Positions 9,880 to 19,534 of a DNA stretch of 64,000 bases are shown here, in pieces. The notes under the pieces are model-generated. The model was not told where the DNA came from and made no database searches. It saw only the letters and a list, made by a program, of their open reading frames with translations. The DNA is from Telluria aromaticivorans (GTDB lineage: Bacteria > Pseudomonadota > Gammaproteobacteria > Burkholderiales > Burkholderiaceae_D): positions 220,812 through 284,811 of the forward strand of contig NZ_JABAIV010000006.1 in NCBI RefSeq assembly GCF_013003915.1, in the 5' to 3' direction. The translations under genes were made by a program, and so were the position numbers. Numbering within the stretch: position 1 is the first letter of the stretch; each line of letters opens with the position of its first letter.

Positions 9880-11684
9880 AGCGCCTATCCATGCTTCGCG
9901 CCTGGCAGGCGGCAGTGAGCCTGGCCTGCCTGGTGGTGCTGTTCCTGTGGCAGGCCGAATTCCGGCACCGGATGGCTGCCACCGAGCGTGGCACCCAGGG
10001 CAGCCTGGGCCTGGCATTCGAACACAGTGCCGAGACCGCCGTCGGACGGGCCAGCCACCAGCTGCGGGTGCAGGCGGTCGATACCGGCTCGACCGCGGCC
10101 GGGGCGGTCGCCTCCGGGGCACTGCTGCGTTTCGACCGTCCCTTCGATCCGTGGCGCCGCTACGCTCCCGGGGAAGCAGTCGACGTCGCGCTCATGCGCG
10201 CGGGTGCCGCACCGGTGCCGCTCACGCTGCGGGCGGCCGCCGTTCCGGTGCCGCGCGCCGATGCGGCCGACAGCCTGGCGCGGCTGCTGCTGGCCCTGCC
10301 TGCGGTGGTATTCTGCCTCGTCCTTGCGTTCAAAGGCGGGCGGCAGGATGCGCACCGGTCGCTGTCGCTCTGCTTCCTGGCGATGAGCCTGAACGTGTTT
10401 GTCTCGTTTAACTACCTGCCTGCCGGCCTGCTGCTGAGCTTCGGCAAGCTGGCCAACCTGGCCACCTATCCCTTGACCTGGTATTTGTGCGTGCGCTTCA
10501 CCCTGCGCTACCAGTGCTATCTCGCGACGCCCTCGCGCCTGTGGATAACGGGCGCATTTCCGGCCTACCGGGTACTCGCCTTCGCCTGCAGCGCCTATGC
10601 GCTGTGGTTCGGCTGCGGTTTCGAAGCGCCCGGACTCGGCCTGCTGACCCTCGCCGTGGCCGGCGGCGGCCTTGTGCTGTCCGCAGCCAGCCTGGCCGAA
10701 GGCGGCAGGCAGTCCAGCGGACAGCTGCGCCAGCGCCATCGCTGGCTGCTGCTGTCGATCATGGCGGGCGCCGTCCCCGGCATGGCAGCCACCCTCCCCG
10801 GGCTCGACGCAGCAGGTCCTTTCGGCCTGCGGCTGGCGGTCTTTTCCTGCTATGCGGGCCTGCTGCTGATGTATGCCGGACTTGCCTACGGCGTGCTGCG
10901 CCACCGCGTGTTCAACTTCCAGTTCGCGTTCGGCCGCGCGGTGGTCTATAGCATCGTCAGCACCCTGCTGGTGTGCTGCATCGGGCTGGCCGAATGGCTG
11001 GCGGCTCCCCTGCTCAACGATCCCCAAAGCATGGTGCGGCGCCTCGGCATCGCGAGCGCGGCCGTCGCGCTGCTGACTTACCTGGCCTTCCACCTGCTGC
11101 ACCACAAGCTCGAACACGCCATCGAGAAGCTGCTGTTCCGCCAGTGGCACGAGAAGGAACAGGCGCTGCGCGAGTTCATCCGGCGCGCGGCCCACATCAC
11201 TACCCCCGACAGGCTGCTGGCGGCCTTCGCCGCCGCCCTGGACGACTTCACGTCCTGCGCGGGCGCGGCGATCTACCTGCCGGCGCCGGATGGCAGTTTG
11301 CGGCAAAGCGCCTGCACCTTGCCGGGCGCCCCCGCCGGTTTCACTGCCGAACAAAGCCGGCACGGCGCCAACCGCGGCCAGGGCCTGCCCGGCATCCTGC
11401 CCGGGCAGCTGGTGATGCCGATGAGTCACCGGGGGCGCCTGGACGGCCTGGTGATCGTCGGCGCCCGCATCGACGCCGAATCGTACCGGCCGGACGAATG
11501 CGAGGCGATCGCCTTCGCCGCGCAGCAGGTCGGACTGGATCTGGACGCCCTGCGCCTCGACCAGCTCGAACGCGACCTGGCCGTGCTCGAACGCGAGGCC
11601 GCGCAGCACGAGGTGGCATGGCGCCTGCTGGCCGGACGCCGCGCCGGCGTGCGCAGCGTCGTCACGACCGCCGGGCACGGCTGA
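9876..11684 (+). CDS. Paralogous membrane sensor-like protein, partner of the upstream gene
   Basis: A 602-residue paralogue of the preceding protein with the same layout: anchor, periplasmic PDZ-like segment (RFDRPFDPWRRYAPGE nearly identical to its neighbour), multi-span core ending in LRHRVFNFQFAFGRAVVYS, an amphipathic link ending FHLLHHKLEHAIEKLLF, and a GAF-like tail (LVMPMSHRGRLDGLVIVG) with a terminal coiled-coil. It also lacks an output domain. The PDZ carboxylate-loop region is more degenerate than in the first copy. The 4-nt ATGA overlap implies translational coupling and hence matched amounts, so a heteromer is likely. Signal and target are unknown. Confidence 0.8.
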   Translation: MKRLSMLRAWQAAVSLACLVVLFLWQAEFRHRMAATERGTQGSLGLAFEHSAETAVGRASHQLRVQAVDTGSTAAGAVASGALLRFDRPFDPWRRYAPGEAVDVALMRAGAAPVPLTLRAAAVPVPRADAADSLARLLLALPAVVFCLVLAFKGGRQDAHRSLSLCFLAMSLNVFVSFNYLPAGLLLSFGKLANLATYPLTWYLCVRFTLRYQCYLATPSRLWITGAFPAYRVLAFACSAYALWFGCGFEAPGLGLLTLAVAGGGLVLSAASLAEGGRQSSGQLRQRHRWLLLSIMAGAVPGMAATLPGLDAAGPFGLRLAVFSCYAGLLLMYAGLAYGVLRHRVFNFQFAFGRAVVYSIVSTLLVCCIGLAEWLAAPLLNDPQSMVRRLGIASAAVALLTYLAFHLLHHKLEHAIEKLLFRQWHEKEQALREFIRRAAHITTPDRLLAAFAAALDDFTSCAGAAIYLPAPDGSLRQSACTLPGAPAGFTAEQSRHGANRGQGLPGILPGQLVMPMSHRGRLDGLVIVGARIDAESYRPDECEAIAFAAQQVGLDLDALRLDQLERDLAVLEREAAQHEVAWRLLAGRRAGVRSVVTTAGHG

Positions 11685-11845
11685 CACAGGCCCTCCCGGC
11701 CGAGTGCACCTGTTGTTCAATCGCCTCAACTATTTCGCCGCGACATCGCATTTGCCGCATAATCGCTGTATTAACAGCAACCTCGTCACGCGATGCCCTG
11801 CCGTCCATTCGTGTTCCTGTCGACCGCCAGCCTGGCCCTGGCCTC

Positions 11846-12760
11846 ATGACCGCCAAGCTGCCGTCGCAAGTGTCACGCACTTCGCGTCTGTACGAAGTGA
11901 TGGACCTGATGCTCGACTCGGTTGGCGATCCGCTGGGGCTTAGCGGCCTGGCCGCATCGGCCAGTTATTCGAGCTTCCACTTCGACCGCATCTTCCGCGA
12001 GCTGACCGGCTTTTCCGCCGTCGAATACCAGCGCAAGCGGCGCCTGCGCCGCGCCGCGCACCAGCTGCGCCACGAACCGGACGTGCCGATCGTGCGCATC
12101 GCGCAGGATTGCGGCTTTCCCTCGAACGCGGCCTTCGCCAAGGCCTTCAAGCAGCAGTTCGCGATGTCCGCCAAGGCCTGGCGCGAAGGCGGCTGGCGCG
12201 CCTACATGGACCAGCAGGTCGGGCGCGAGAGCGACGTCAGTTTCTTCGTGGCGGAGCCGGGTAACCTGGACGTGATCCTGGCGCCCTATTGCGCACCCGA
12301 ACCCGGCACGGTCGCCGCGCGCATCGAGGTGCGCATGCTGCCGGCGGTGGCGCTGCGCTACCAGCGTTTCTTCGGCCAGTCGGGGGCGGCGCTGTCGATT
12401 GCCTGCCACACGGTCATCTGCGAGGGCGAACGCCTGCATGGCATCGCGCCCGGCGCGCCCTGGTATGGCGTGTTCGACGAAGACCCGGGTTTTACCGGCG
12501 AAGACGAATACTGCTACGACTTCGGCCATGCCGGCGGCGCCGCCGATGCGAGCCTGGGCATGCGGGTGCTGCCGGCCGGCGCCTACGCCTGCCTCGACTT
12601 CCGCCACGAGTGGCCGCGCTTTCGCTCGATGTACGAGGACTGGCTCGACCGCCAGGCCACCTGGCGCCTGGACAGCACGCGCCCGCACATCCAGCAGGTG
12701 GAGCGCGACTGCGCGGGCCAATGGCGCGGCTGGCTGGCGCTGCCGGTCAAGAAGCGCTGA
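11846..12760 (+). CDS. AraC-family regulator with GyrI-like ligand domain
   Basis: A 304-residue transcription factor. Residues about 15-115 are the two-helix-turn-helix AraC domain (FHFDRIFRELTGFSAVEYQR; IAQDCGFPSNAAFAKAFKQQF), here N-terminal. Residues about 145-300 are a GyrI-like effector-binding domain (IEVRMLPAVALRYQRFFGQ ... YGVFDEDPGF ... MRVLPAGAYACLDFRHE), which binds small hydrophobic or cationic ligands in Rob/BmrR relatives. ATG at 11846 is the first credible start, but its ribosome site is weak. Its 3' end overlaps the convergent transporter gene by 14 bp. It may not control the neighbouring sugar operon, which has its own upstream region. Confidence 0.88.
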   Translation: MTAKLPSQVSRTSRLYEVMDLMLDSVGDPLGLSGLAASASYSSFHFDRIFRELTGFSAVEYQRKRRLRRAAHQLRHEPDVPIVRIAQDCGFPSNAAFAKAFKQQFAMSAKAWREGGWRAYMDQQVGRESDVSFFVAEPGNLDVILAPYCAPEPGTVAARIEVRMLPAVALRYQRFFGQSGAALSIACHTVICEGERLHGIAPGAPWYGVFDEDPGFTGEDEYCYDFGHAGGAADASLGMRVLPAGAYACLDFRHEWPRFRSMYEDWLDRQATWRLDSTRPHIQQVERDCAGQWRGWLALPVKKR

Positions 12761-14060
12761 CGCCTTCCTTCCCATTTGCTTCGAGCCGCATGAAGCGGCT
12801 CAGCACCAGCACCGGCAGCGCGCACACCAGCACCCACAGGAAGAAATCGCGGTAACCCAGCAGGCGCTGGATGTCGCCGCTGACCATCTTCGACAGCACG
12901 AAGCCGAGCTGCATGAAGCCGGTGCCGAGCGCATAGTGCGCGGTCTGGTAAGGGCCGCTGGCTACCACCTGCATGATGAACAGGATCACGCCGACGAAAC
13001 CGAAGCCGTAGCCGAACATCTCCAGGCCAAGTGCGGCCGCGATGATACCGAGCGATTCGGGTTGCGCCGTGCCCAGGTACCAGAACACGGCATTCGGCAA
13101 ATTCATTGCCACGATCAGGAAGGGCATCGCGCGCCGCAGTCCCAGCAGCGCCGTGAAATAGCCGCCCGCGATGCTGCCGGCCAGGAAAGCCACCGTGCCT
13201 GCGGTGCCATACACGGCGCCCACTTGCGCCGTGCTCAGGCCGAGGCCACCGAGTTCACGCGCATCGCGCAGGAACAGCGGGCCGATGGTCTGGATCTGCC
13301 CTTCCCCGGCGCGGAATAAAATGATGAACAGGATCGCCATCCAGATGCCGGGCTTGGCGAAGAAGGCGCGGATCACGTCGAGCAGCGTACCGGCCGCGCC
13401 GCGCGCCCCGCCTTGCGGCCGCACCGCCGGCGCAGCGGCCGGCAGCGCCCACAGGTGGTACAGGCCTAGCCCCGCCATCAACATGCCGAGCAGCGCGAAC
13501 ACCAAGGCCCACGCCGGGCCGGGGCCCATGCGCTGTTCCAGGTGCCCGGCCAGCATCACCAGCCCGCCCAGCGACAGGAATTTGGCGGCATTGAAGAAGG
13601 CGCCCTGCCAGCCTGCATACGCGGCCTGCTGGCGCTCCGACAGGCTGGCGATATAGATGCCGTCGGCGGCGATGTCGTGCGTGGCCGAGGCCACCGCCAC
13701 CACCGCGAACAAGGCGATCGACACCCCGAACCAGCCCGGCAGCTGGAGCGCCAGCGCCACCGCGCCCAGGGCCAGGCCGCCGGCCAGCTGGAAAGTCACC
13801 ACCACGCCGCGCTTGCTGCGCGCCAGCTCCAGGAAGGGGCTCCACAAGGCCTTGAAAACCCAGGCCAGCCCGAGCACGCCGGTCCAGCGCGCGATCTGGT
13901 CGTTGGGCACGCCCATCGACTTGAACATCAGGCCCGCCACCAGCGCGACCGCATAGAAAGGCAGGCCCTGGGCCAGGTACAGGGTCGGCACCCAGGCCAG
14001 GGGATGGCGCTTTCGCGCTGGCGAAAGCGAGGCAGCGAGGAGCTCGTTCATGGCGGTCAT
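12747..14060 (-). CDS. AmpG-like MFS transporter
   Basis: A 437-residue, 12-span major facilitator of the AmpG type: it starts PLAWVPTLYLAQGLPFYAV, and has the DIAADGIYI segment and the loop ALWSPFLELARSKRGV typical of that family. AmpG imports GlcNAc-anhydromuropeptides; relatives sit in chitin and GlcNAc loci. It is the last gene of the TonB receptor - GH20 - MFS transcript and overlaps the GH20 stop by 4 nt (ATGA). From the neighbours I infer import of GlcNAc oligosaccharides across the inner membrane; the substrate is not proven by sequence. Confidence 0.85.
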   Translation of the reverse strand: MTAMNELLAASLSPARKRHPLAWVPTLYLAQGLPFYAVALVAGLMFKSMGVPNDQIARWTGVLGLAWVFKALWSPFLELARSKRGVVVTFQLAGGLALGAVALALQLPGWFGVSIALFAVVAVASATHDIAADGIYIASLSERQQAAYAGWQGAFFNAAKFLSLGGLVMLAGHLEQRMGPGPAWALVFALLGMLMAGLGLYHLWALPAAAPAVRPQGGARGAAGTLLDVIRAFFAKPGIWMAILFIILFRAGEGQIQTIGPLFLRDARELGGLGLSTAQVGAVYGTAGTVAFLAGSIAGGYFTALLGLRRAMPFLIVAMNLPNAVFWYLGTAQPESLGIIAAALGLEMFGYGFGFVGVILFIMQVVASGPYQTAHYALGTGFMQLGFVLSKMVSGDIQRLLGYRDFFLWVLVCALPVLVLSRFMRLEANGKEGVSAS

Positions 14061-16552
14061 GGCGTATCCACGCTCGGGGTCAGGTTGAGGGTGACTGTCC
14101 TGCTGCCGCGGCCGCGGGTGTCGAAGCTGGCCAGCTTCACCTGCTCCGCGCCGTAGACCGGCGCCGGCGCGTCGTAGCGCGTACTAGCTACGCAAGGTTC
14201 GCTGCCGTCGACAGTGTAATGCAACGCAAGTCCCGGCAAGGCGACGTTCGCATGCAGCACGCCGCCGCGCACGACCGCGCCGGGCGGCGGCAGCCGGTAC
14301 TCCCAGGGCTGGCGCGCGCGGTCCAGGCGCGGCAACTCGCGCTGGCCGAGGCGGTTGGCAAATTCGTTCCAGTGGCGCAGCGCCCATGCCGCACGCTGGT
14401 CCGGTTCAGGCATATCCTGCCAGCCCGGATCCCGGGCCCAGGCCCGCTCGGCGAGGCCGATCAGCCTTGGCAGCGCCATGTAGTCGAGGCGTGCGCGGGT
14501 GCGCGCATTCTCGCCCCAGAGCTGGCCCTGCAAGCCTTTGATGCGGCGCCGGCCTTCGGCGTCGAGCGGCTGCAACGTGGCCAGCACCTGCGGATCGAGC
14601 GCCCTGCCCATCGCATCCGGGCCCGCCATCGCGCCGGCATCCAGCGGGCAGAAGCCGAAGGCATTGCGGCTGTCGACGAAGCCGGCCCAGTAGTAGCCCG
14701 GCTCCTGCGGATGCTTGGCGTGGGCCAGGTCGAAATAGAGGTTGGCGGCATTGGCCAGCACTACCTCGTAGCCGGCATTGGCAAGCAGGTAGGCGCAGTC
14801 TTCCTGTCCCCTACCCCAGGCATTGTTCCAGACATAGACCTGCAGGCCGGCGCCGGCAAAGCGCAGGTTGGGCTGCATGCGGCCATCCTGGTGCACCAGC
14901 GCAGTCTCGTCCCAGCCTGCGAAGGCCACGCCGTGGCGCGCCAGGATCGTGCGGCAGCGTTCGGTGAAATCGTCGTGCAGCTGCTGCACATCGGTCCAGC
15001 CCCGTTCCTGCATCAGCGCGCGGCAGCGCGGGGAGCCGAGCCAGGCGCCGCCTGGTACTTCGTCGCCGCCGGTGTGGATGGTCCGCAGCGGCACGCCGGC
15101 CTCGCGGAACAGCATGCAGACCTCGCCCACCACCGTCTCGATGAAGCGGTCCACCGAAGGCAGCGCGATGCAGATCACGTTGTCGTGCCACAGCTGCACC
15201 GATTCGTAGATCGAGGCGTCATCCGGATCGCTCAGCAGGAAGCGTGCGGCGCCCTCGGGATCGCCGGTAGCCAGTAGCCGCTGGTAGCGTTCGCGCATCG
15301 CCACCACGGCAGCGCGCGCATGGCCCGGCATGTTGAATTCGGGGATGACCTCGATGTGGCGCGCATGCGCATGGCGCAGGATGGTGACGAAGTCGGATGC
15401 GGTGTAGAAGCCGCTGCCTCCCTGTGCGTCGATGTCGGCGCCGGATCCGAAGGACGGCGGCAGGCAGGGGTGGCCATCCCGCGTTACGCCGCGCAACGCG
15501 CCGATGGCGGTCAGTTCCGGCAGCGCACCGATCGCCAGCCGCCAGCCTTCGTCGTCGGTGAGGTGGAAGTGGAAGCGGTTCAGTTTATAGCTGGCCATGC
15601 AGTCGAGCAGGCGCAGCACCGTGGTCAGGTCGGCGAAATGGCGCGCGACGTCGAGCATGATGCCGCGGTAGCCGAACCGCGGGGCATCGCGCACGCGTCC
15701 GATCGGCAGTTCGCCGTTCGGGCCAAGCAACTGGGCCAGGCTCTGGATGGCATTGAACACGCCGTGCGGGCTGGCGCCGCGGATGCGCACCCGGCCCGGC
15801 TCGATGTCGAGCAGGTAGGCTTCGAGCGGCGCGCCACCCTCCACATTCTCGACGGCGCCGACTTCCAGGACGAGGTCGGCCGAGCCACCGGGCACCAGTC
15901 CGGACAGGCTGCCCAGCATCGATGCCAGCAGCGAGGCTTCGTTCCACAGCGCGCCGTCGTAGCTGAGCGGCGCGTGGCGCGACAGCAGGCAGCGGCGGCC
16001 GTCGAACTGCGCCGACTGCGGACGCGGCGTGATGCGGCCGACCAGTGTCTCGGGCAGCCGGTAGAGCGCAGCATCCTGCTCGAAACGCCAGGCCGCATCG
16101 GCCGTCGGCAGCAGGTCGCCGCGCATGCGATGCCGCTGTTCCGGCCGCACGAATGGTGAGATCTCCGGGTCGCCGAGGTCGACCGGCGCGCCGCCGTCAC
16201 CCGGCAGCAGGTAGAAGCCCAGTGGCGCATCGGTGATGCTGATCGCCCAATGCAGCGCTTCGTACTCCACCGTGTGGGATGCACCCGGCAGCCAAGCGCC
16301 GCCACCTGGCATGCTCAATGCGAACAAGTCGCCGTTGACGTGGGCGACCGCGTAGCCGGCACTGACGCTGTCGGCCAGCACCTTGCGGCAGGTGTTGAAA
16401 CAGATTGTCCAGCCGTGCGCGATCGCATCGTTTGAATCGTTGCGCAGCCGCAGGCGCGCCGTAAACGCGTCGTCGTGCGTGAAATTGCTCAGGCATTCCC
16501 AGGCGATAGCGATCGCCGGGCGGCCCGTTGGCAGGTCGGTAGTCGGGGTCAT
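14057..16552 (-). CDS. Beta-N-acetylhexosaminidase, GH20
   Basis: An 831-residue family 20 hexosaminidase that removes terminal GlcNAc (or GalNAc) by substrate-assisted catalysis. Layout: N-terminal CHB/HEX carbohydrate-binding-like domain (about 10-140), GH20b domain (about 150-275), catalytic barrel (about 285-720) opening with RFGYRGIMLDVARHF, with the DE pair in HTGGDEVPGGAW (Glu about 497), and a C-terminal Fn3-like domain (about 755-825, LHYTVDGSEP). No signal peptide is visible: the protein starts TPTTDLPTGRPAIAIAWECL behind GGAAGAC at a good distance. This suggests cytoplasmic hydrolysis after import, unlike the usual exported chitobiases. It lies between the receptor and transporter genes. 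Confidence 0.93.
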   Translation of the reverse strand: MTPTTDLPTGRPAIAIAWECLSNFTHDDAFTARLRLRNDSNDAIAHGWTICFNTCRKVLADSVSAGYAVAHVNGDLFALSMPGGGAWLPGASHTVEYEALHWAISITDAPLGFYLLPGDGGAPVDLGDPEISPFVRPEQRHRMRGDLLPTADAAWRFEQDAALYRLPETLVGRITPRPQSAQFDGRRCLLSRHAPLSYDGALWNEASLLASMLGSLSGLVPGGSADLVLEVGAVENVEGGAPLEAYLLDIEPGRVRIRGASPHGVFNAIQSLAQLLGPNGELPIGRVRDAPRFGYRGIMLDVARHFADLTTVLRLLDCMASYKLNRFHFHLTDDEGWRLAIGALPELTAIGALRGVTRDGHPCLPPSFGSGADIDAQGGSGFYTASDFVTILRHAHARHIEVIPEFNMPGHARAAVVAMRERYQRLLATGDPEGAARFLLSDPDDASIYESVQLWHDNVICIALPSVDRFIETVVGEVCMLFREAGVPLRTIHTGGDEVPGGAWLGSPRCRALMQERGWTDVQQLHDDFTERCRTILARHGVAFAGWDETALVHQDGRMQPNLRFAGAGLQVYVWNNAWGRGQEDCAYLLANAGYEVVLANAANLYFDLAHAKHPQEPGYYWAGFVDSRNAFGFCPLDAGAMAGPDAMGRALDPQVLATLQPLDAEGRRRIKGLQGQLWGENARTRARLDYMALPRLIGLAERAWARDPGWQDMPEPDQRAAWALRHWNEFANRLGQRELPRLDRARQPWEYRLPPPGAVVRGGVLHANVALPGLALHYTVDGSEPCVASTRYDAPAPVYGAEQVKLASFDTRGRGSRTVTLNLTPSVDTP

Positions 16553-16614
16553 GAATGTCTTCCGCAGCCGGCGGGCAGCCTGATATCCGGGCCACCCGCC
16601 GTGGTGGGGCTTGC

Positions 16615-19260
16615 TTACAGCTTGCCGCGGATGCCGACGTAGAAGGTGCGGCCGTTCGAATAGAACGCGCGCGGGCGGTCTTCGTTCTCGGCATACATCT
16701 TGATCGTCTCGTTGGTGAGGTTCAACGCATCGAAGGTGAGGGTCAGGCGCTCGGTCAGCTTGACGTTGAGCGAGGCTGCCAGCGAAGGCATGCTGTCCAC
16801 GTGCTGGCTGGCGCCGCGGTCCACGCCGGCCTTGTACTTCGAGCGGTAGTTGTAGGCCAGGCGCGCCGAGAAGCGCTCGTTCTCGAAATAGCCGGTGACG
16901 TTCCAGGTGTTCTTCGAGGAGTTCAGCAGCTCGCCGCCGTCATCGAGTTCGCCGTCGGCGTGGGTGTAGTTCACCAGCGTGCCGAAGTTGCCCCACAAGG
17001 GCTGCTGCCAGCTCAGTTCCACCCCTTTGTTGGTGCCGGTCGTATTGAAGGGCGAGGTGATCTGGTAGACCGCCTGCGCACTGCGCTTGTTGTTGTAATA
17101 GGTACCCAGCGAGGTGCCCTGGGCCACGATCGAACGCAGGTCCATGTAGAAGAAGCCGGCCGACAGCAATGCCTTCGGCGCGTAATACCACTCCATCCCG
17201 AGGTCGAAATTGGTCGAGCGCACCGGCTCCAGGTTGACGTTGCCGCCGCTGCCGCTCAGGGCGTCGTCGTTGAGCGAGACCGAGCCGCCCAGCGCGCTGT
17301 AGTCCGGACGCGCAATGGTCTTGGCCAGCGCGCTGCGCAGCACCAGTTGCGGCGACACCTCGTATTTGATGTTCACGCTCGGCAGATAGTCGCGGTAGCT
17401 GCGTTTGAAGGTGGTCGGGGTGTAGGGGCCGAAGGCCGAACCCGTGACTGGATTCGGGCCGCCGGGCAGGTTGACCACCGTGGTCTGGCGCGTCTCGACC
17501 GCGCGCAGGCCGACGTTGCCGCTCCATTTGTCGCCGCCGATATCCGCCATCGCATACAGGGCCGCTGTCTTCTCGCCGACCTGGAATTCGTCCATCCAGT
17601 TATGCCGCAGCACGTAGTCGAGCAGGCGGTTGCCTGGCGCCGCGCCCCAGGCGCCAAGGGCCGCGCCGTCGTACTTGAAATAGTTCGACGACAGGTTGCC
17701 GCCAAGGTCGTTGGCGAAGTCCGACGGGTACATCTGGCCGTTCCAGGCCGGGCCGGGGGCGCTGAAACCGTTCGGGCCCGGACGGGTCTCGAGCGGGTGT
17801 TCGGCGGTGCGGTGGTGGTCGGTCCAGCGCGCGCCGAAGCGGATCGCCTGCAGGCTGGAATCGCGCACCCGCCATTCGCCGTCAAACTGGGCGTATTTTT
17901 CCTGGTCGACCGATTGCGCTTCGCCGCCGCCGGCCCAGGCGGTAGAGCCCGGCGAGGTCGTATTCCCGCCCGGGTAGCTGACCGAGGCCGGGGACAGGCC
18001 GTTCAGCGCATACACCATGCCGCCATCGACGTTGTTCTGGTAGAAGACGTCATCGCGGTCCCAGCCCACGCCATGGGTTTTACCGAGCTTGCCGGAAAGG
18101 GTGAGCTGGTCGCTGACGCGCATCTTGCCGTTGAAGTCGAGGTACCAGGACTCGCCGCCCGCATCCGGACGGTAGATGTTGTCGACCTCGCCCGCATTGC
18201 GGGTAAAGCCCGCCGCCACCAGCGTGTTGTTGCGCACCACCGGATTCGCCGGGATCAGGTTCAGGCTGTTGATCGAATTGGCCGGCGCCGCCAGCCAATT
18301 GGTGTTCAGGTGCGGCGCTTCCAGTTTCGAATAGAAGCCGTTCAGGTCGAGCGAGAGGCCGCGCACCGGGCGCACCTCGATGTCGAAGGCGCCGCCCGTG
18401 CGCTTCTTGGTCTGCTCGAACAGGCTGGCGCCAATAAAAGTAGGGATGGCGACGCCGGCCAGCGCAGGATTGGCAATCGCCGCTGCGCTGGTCGCGCTGA
18501 TCGGCGTGTAGCCGAGGATCTCCTGGCCGTCGCGGCGAACCGTGGCTTTTTCCGAGAAAGCCTGCACCAGCACGCCCGCGGTGCTGGCCTCATTCTTCCA
18601 GCTCACCAGGCCGGACAGGTGTGGCTGCGCTTTATCCGACAGGTCGTTGTAGTTGGCCTGGACCGAGCCTTCCACCGTCAGCTGCTGGCGAAAGTCGAGC
18701 GGGCGGCGGGTGATGACGTTGATGGCCCCGGAGACGCCGCCTTCGACCAGGTCGGCGGTCGGGCTTTTCTGCACAACGATCGAGCCCACCAGCTCGGAGG
18801 GCAGCAGCGAGAAGCTGCTGGAGCGGCCGACGTTGCCGCCGATCTGGTTCAGCAAAAACCAGTCGCCGGTGCTGATCGCATGGCCATTGAACAGGGTCTG
18901 CTGCAGGCTCGGGCTGGTGCCGCGCAGGCTGACCCGGTCGTTCTCGCCGAAGCCGCCTTCGCCGCCGGCCGACGACTGGGTATTCACGCCCGGCAGGCGC
19001 TGGATCGCGTCGGCCACGTTCTTGTCCGGCATCTTGCCGATGTCTTCGGCCGTCACCACTTCGACGAAGGCATCGGCATTGCGCTTCTGGCGCAGCGACT
19101 GTTCGAGCGCGGCACGCACGCCGGTCACCACCACGGTCTGGGGTTCCACCGGCTCCTGGGCCGACTGGGCAGATGCCTGCGCGGCCATCCCCATGATGAA
19201 TACCGCTACCCCTGCCGCAATCGCGGTGCGCTTGTACTGCCGTGCCGTCATCTCATTCAT
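16615..19260 (-). CDS. TonB-dependent outer-membrane receptor (carbohydrate type)
   Basis: An 881-residue active outer-membrane transporter powered by TonB. Signal peptide (AIAAGVAVFIMGMAAQASA), then a TonB box-like QTVVVTG, the plug (about 45-170, with MPDKNVADAIQRLPGV and GGVSGAINVITRRPL) and a 22-strand barrel ending in FYVGIRGKL. The plug pattern is that of the Xanthomonas/Caulobacter group of receptors (TIGR01782-like), often linked to sugar uptake. ATG at 19260 follows GGGAGACAAG. It is the first gene of the receptor-GH20-MFS set, 62 bp before GH20, so GlcNAc or chitooligosaccharide uptake is the best inference. An exact TTGACA lies upstream on the minus strand near 19400 but has no good -10. 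Confidence 0.93.
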   Translation of the reverse strand: MNEMTARQYKRTAIAAGVAVFIMGMAAQASAQSAQEPVEPQTVVVTGVRAALEQSLRQKRNADAFVEVVTAEDIGKMPDKNVADAIQRLPGVNTQSSAGGEGGFGENDRVSLRGTSPSLQQTLFNGHAISTGDWFLLNQIGGNVGRSSSFSLLPSELVGSIVVQKSPTADLVEGGVSGAINVITRRPLDFRQQLTVEGSVQANYNDLSDKAQPHLSGLVSWKNEASTAGVLVQAFSEKATVRRDGQEILGYTPISATSAAAIANPALAGVAIPTFIGASLFEQTKKRTGGAFDIEVRPVRGLSLDLNGFYSKLEAPHLNTNWLAAPANSINSLNLIPANPVVRNNTLVAAGFTRNAGEVDNIYRPDAGGESWYLDFNGKMRVSDQLTLSGKLGKTHGVGWDRDDVFYQNNVDGGMVYALNGLSPASVSYPGGNTTSPGSTAWAGGGEAQSVDQEKYAQFDGEWRVRDSSLQAIRFGARWTDHHRTAEHPLETRPGPNGFSAPGPAWNGQMYPSDFANDLGGNLSSNYFKYDGAALGAWGAAPGNRLLDYVLRHNWMDEFQVGEKTAALYAMADIGGDKWSGNVGLRAVETRQTTVVNLPGGPNPVTGSAFGPYTPTTFKRSYRDYLPSVNIKYEVSPQLVLRSALAKTIARPDYSALGGSVSLNDDALSGSGGNVNLEPVRSTNFDLGMEWYYAPKALLSAGFFYMDLRSIVAQGTSLGTYYNNKRSAQAVYQITSPFNTTGTNKGVELSWQQPLWGNFGTLVNYTHADGELDDGGELLNSSKNTWNVTGYFENERFSARLAYNYRSKYKAGVDRGASQHVDSMPSLAASLNVKLTERLTLTFDALNLTNETIKMYAENEDRPRAFYSNGRTFYVGIRGKL

Positions 19261-19534
19261 CTTGTCTCCCAAAACAGGTTGGTGATTCCGCGACCGGCGG
19301 AACGCTTAGTTCACTTCAGCCTTCGGCCGCGAATGCGGTGGACGTTCGGGCGTCTCTGGTGTGAAGGCATTGTGTCGTGATGTTTCGGGCCATGTTTGTC
19401 AAATCTTGCTATGCGGGCAGGAATTCGTGCAGCAGGCAGGCATGCCCGCGGCATATCCCACAATGCGCGCGCATGTCGAGAAATTTTACATAATTACAAG
19501 TCTTTCTTATAGGCACATGGTTATTTATTAGCAA

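Noticed and set aside
16555..19380. A very long open frame on the plus strand opposite the TonB receptor
   Set aside because: High GC makes long antisense frames; the minus strand has a full TonB receptor with signal peptide, plug and barrel, while the plus translation has no domain and biased Arg/Ala/Val content.
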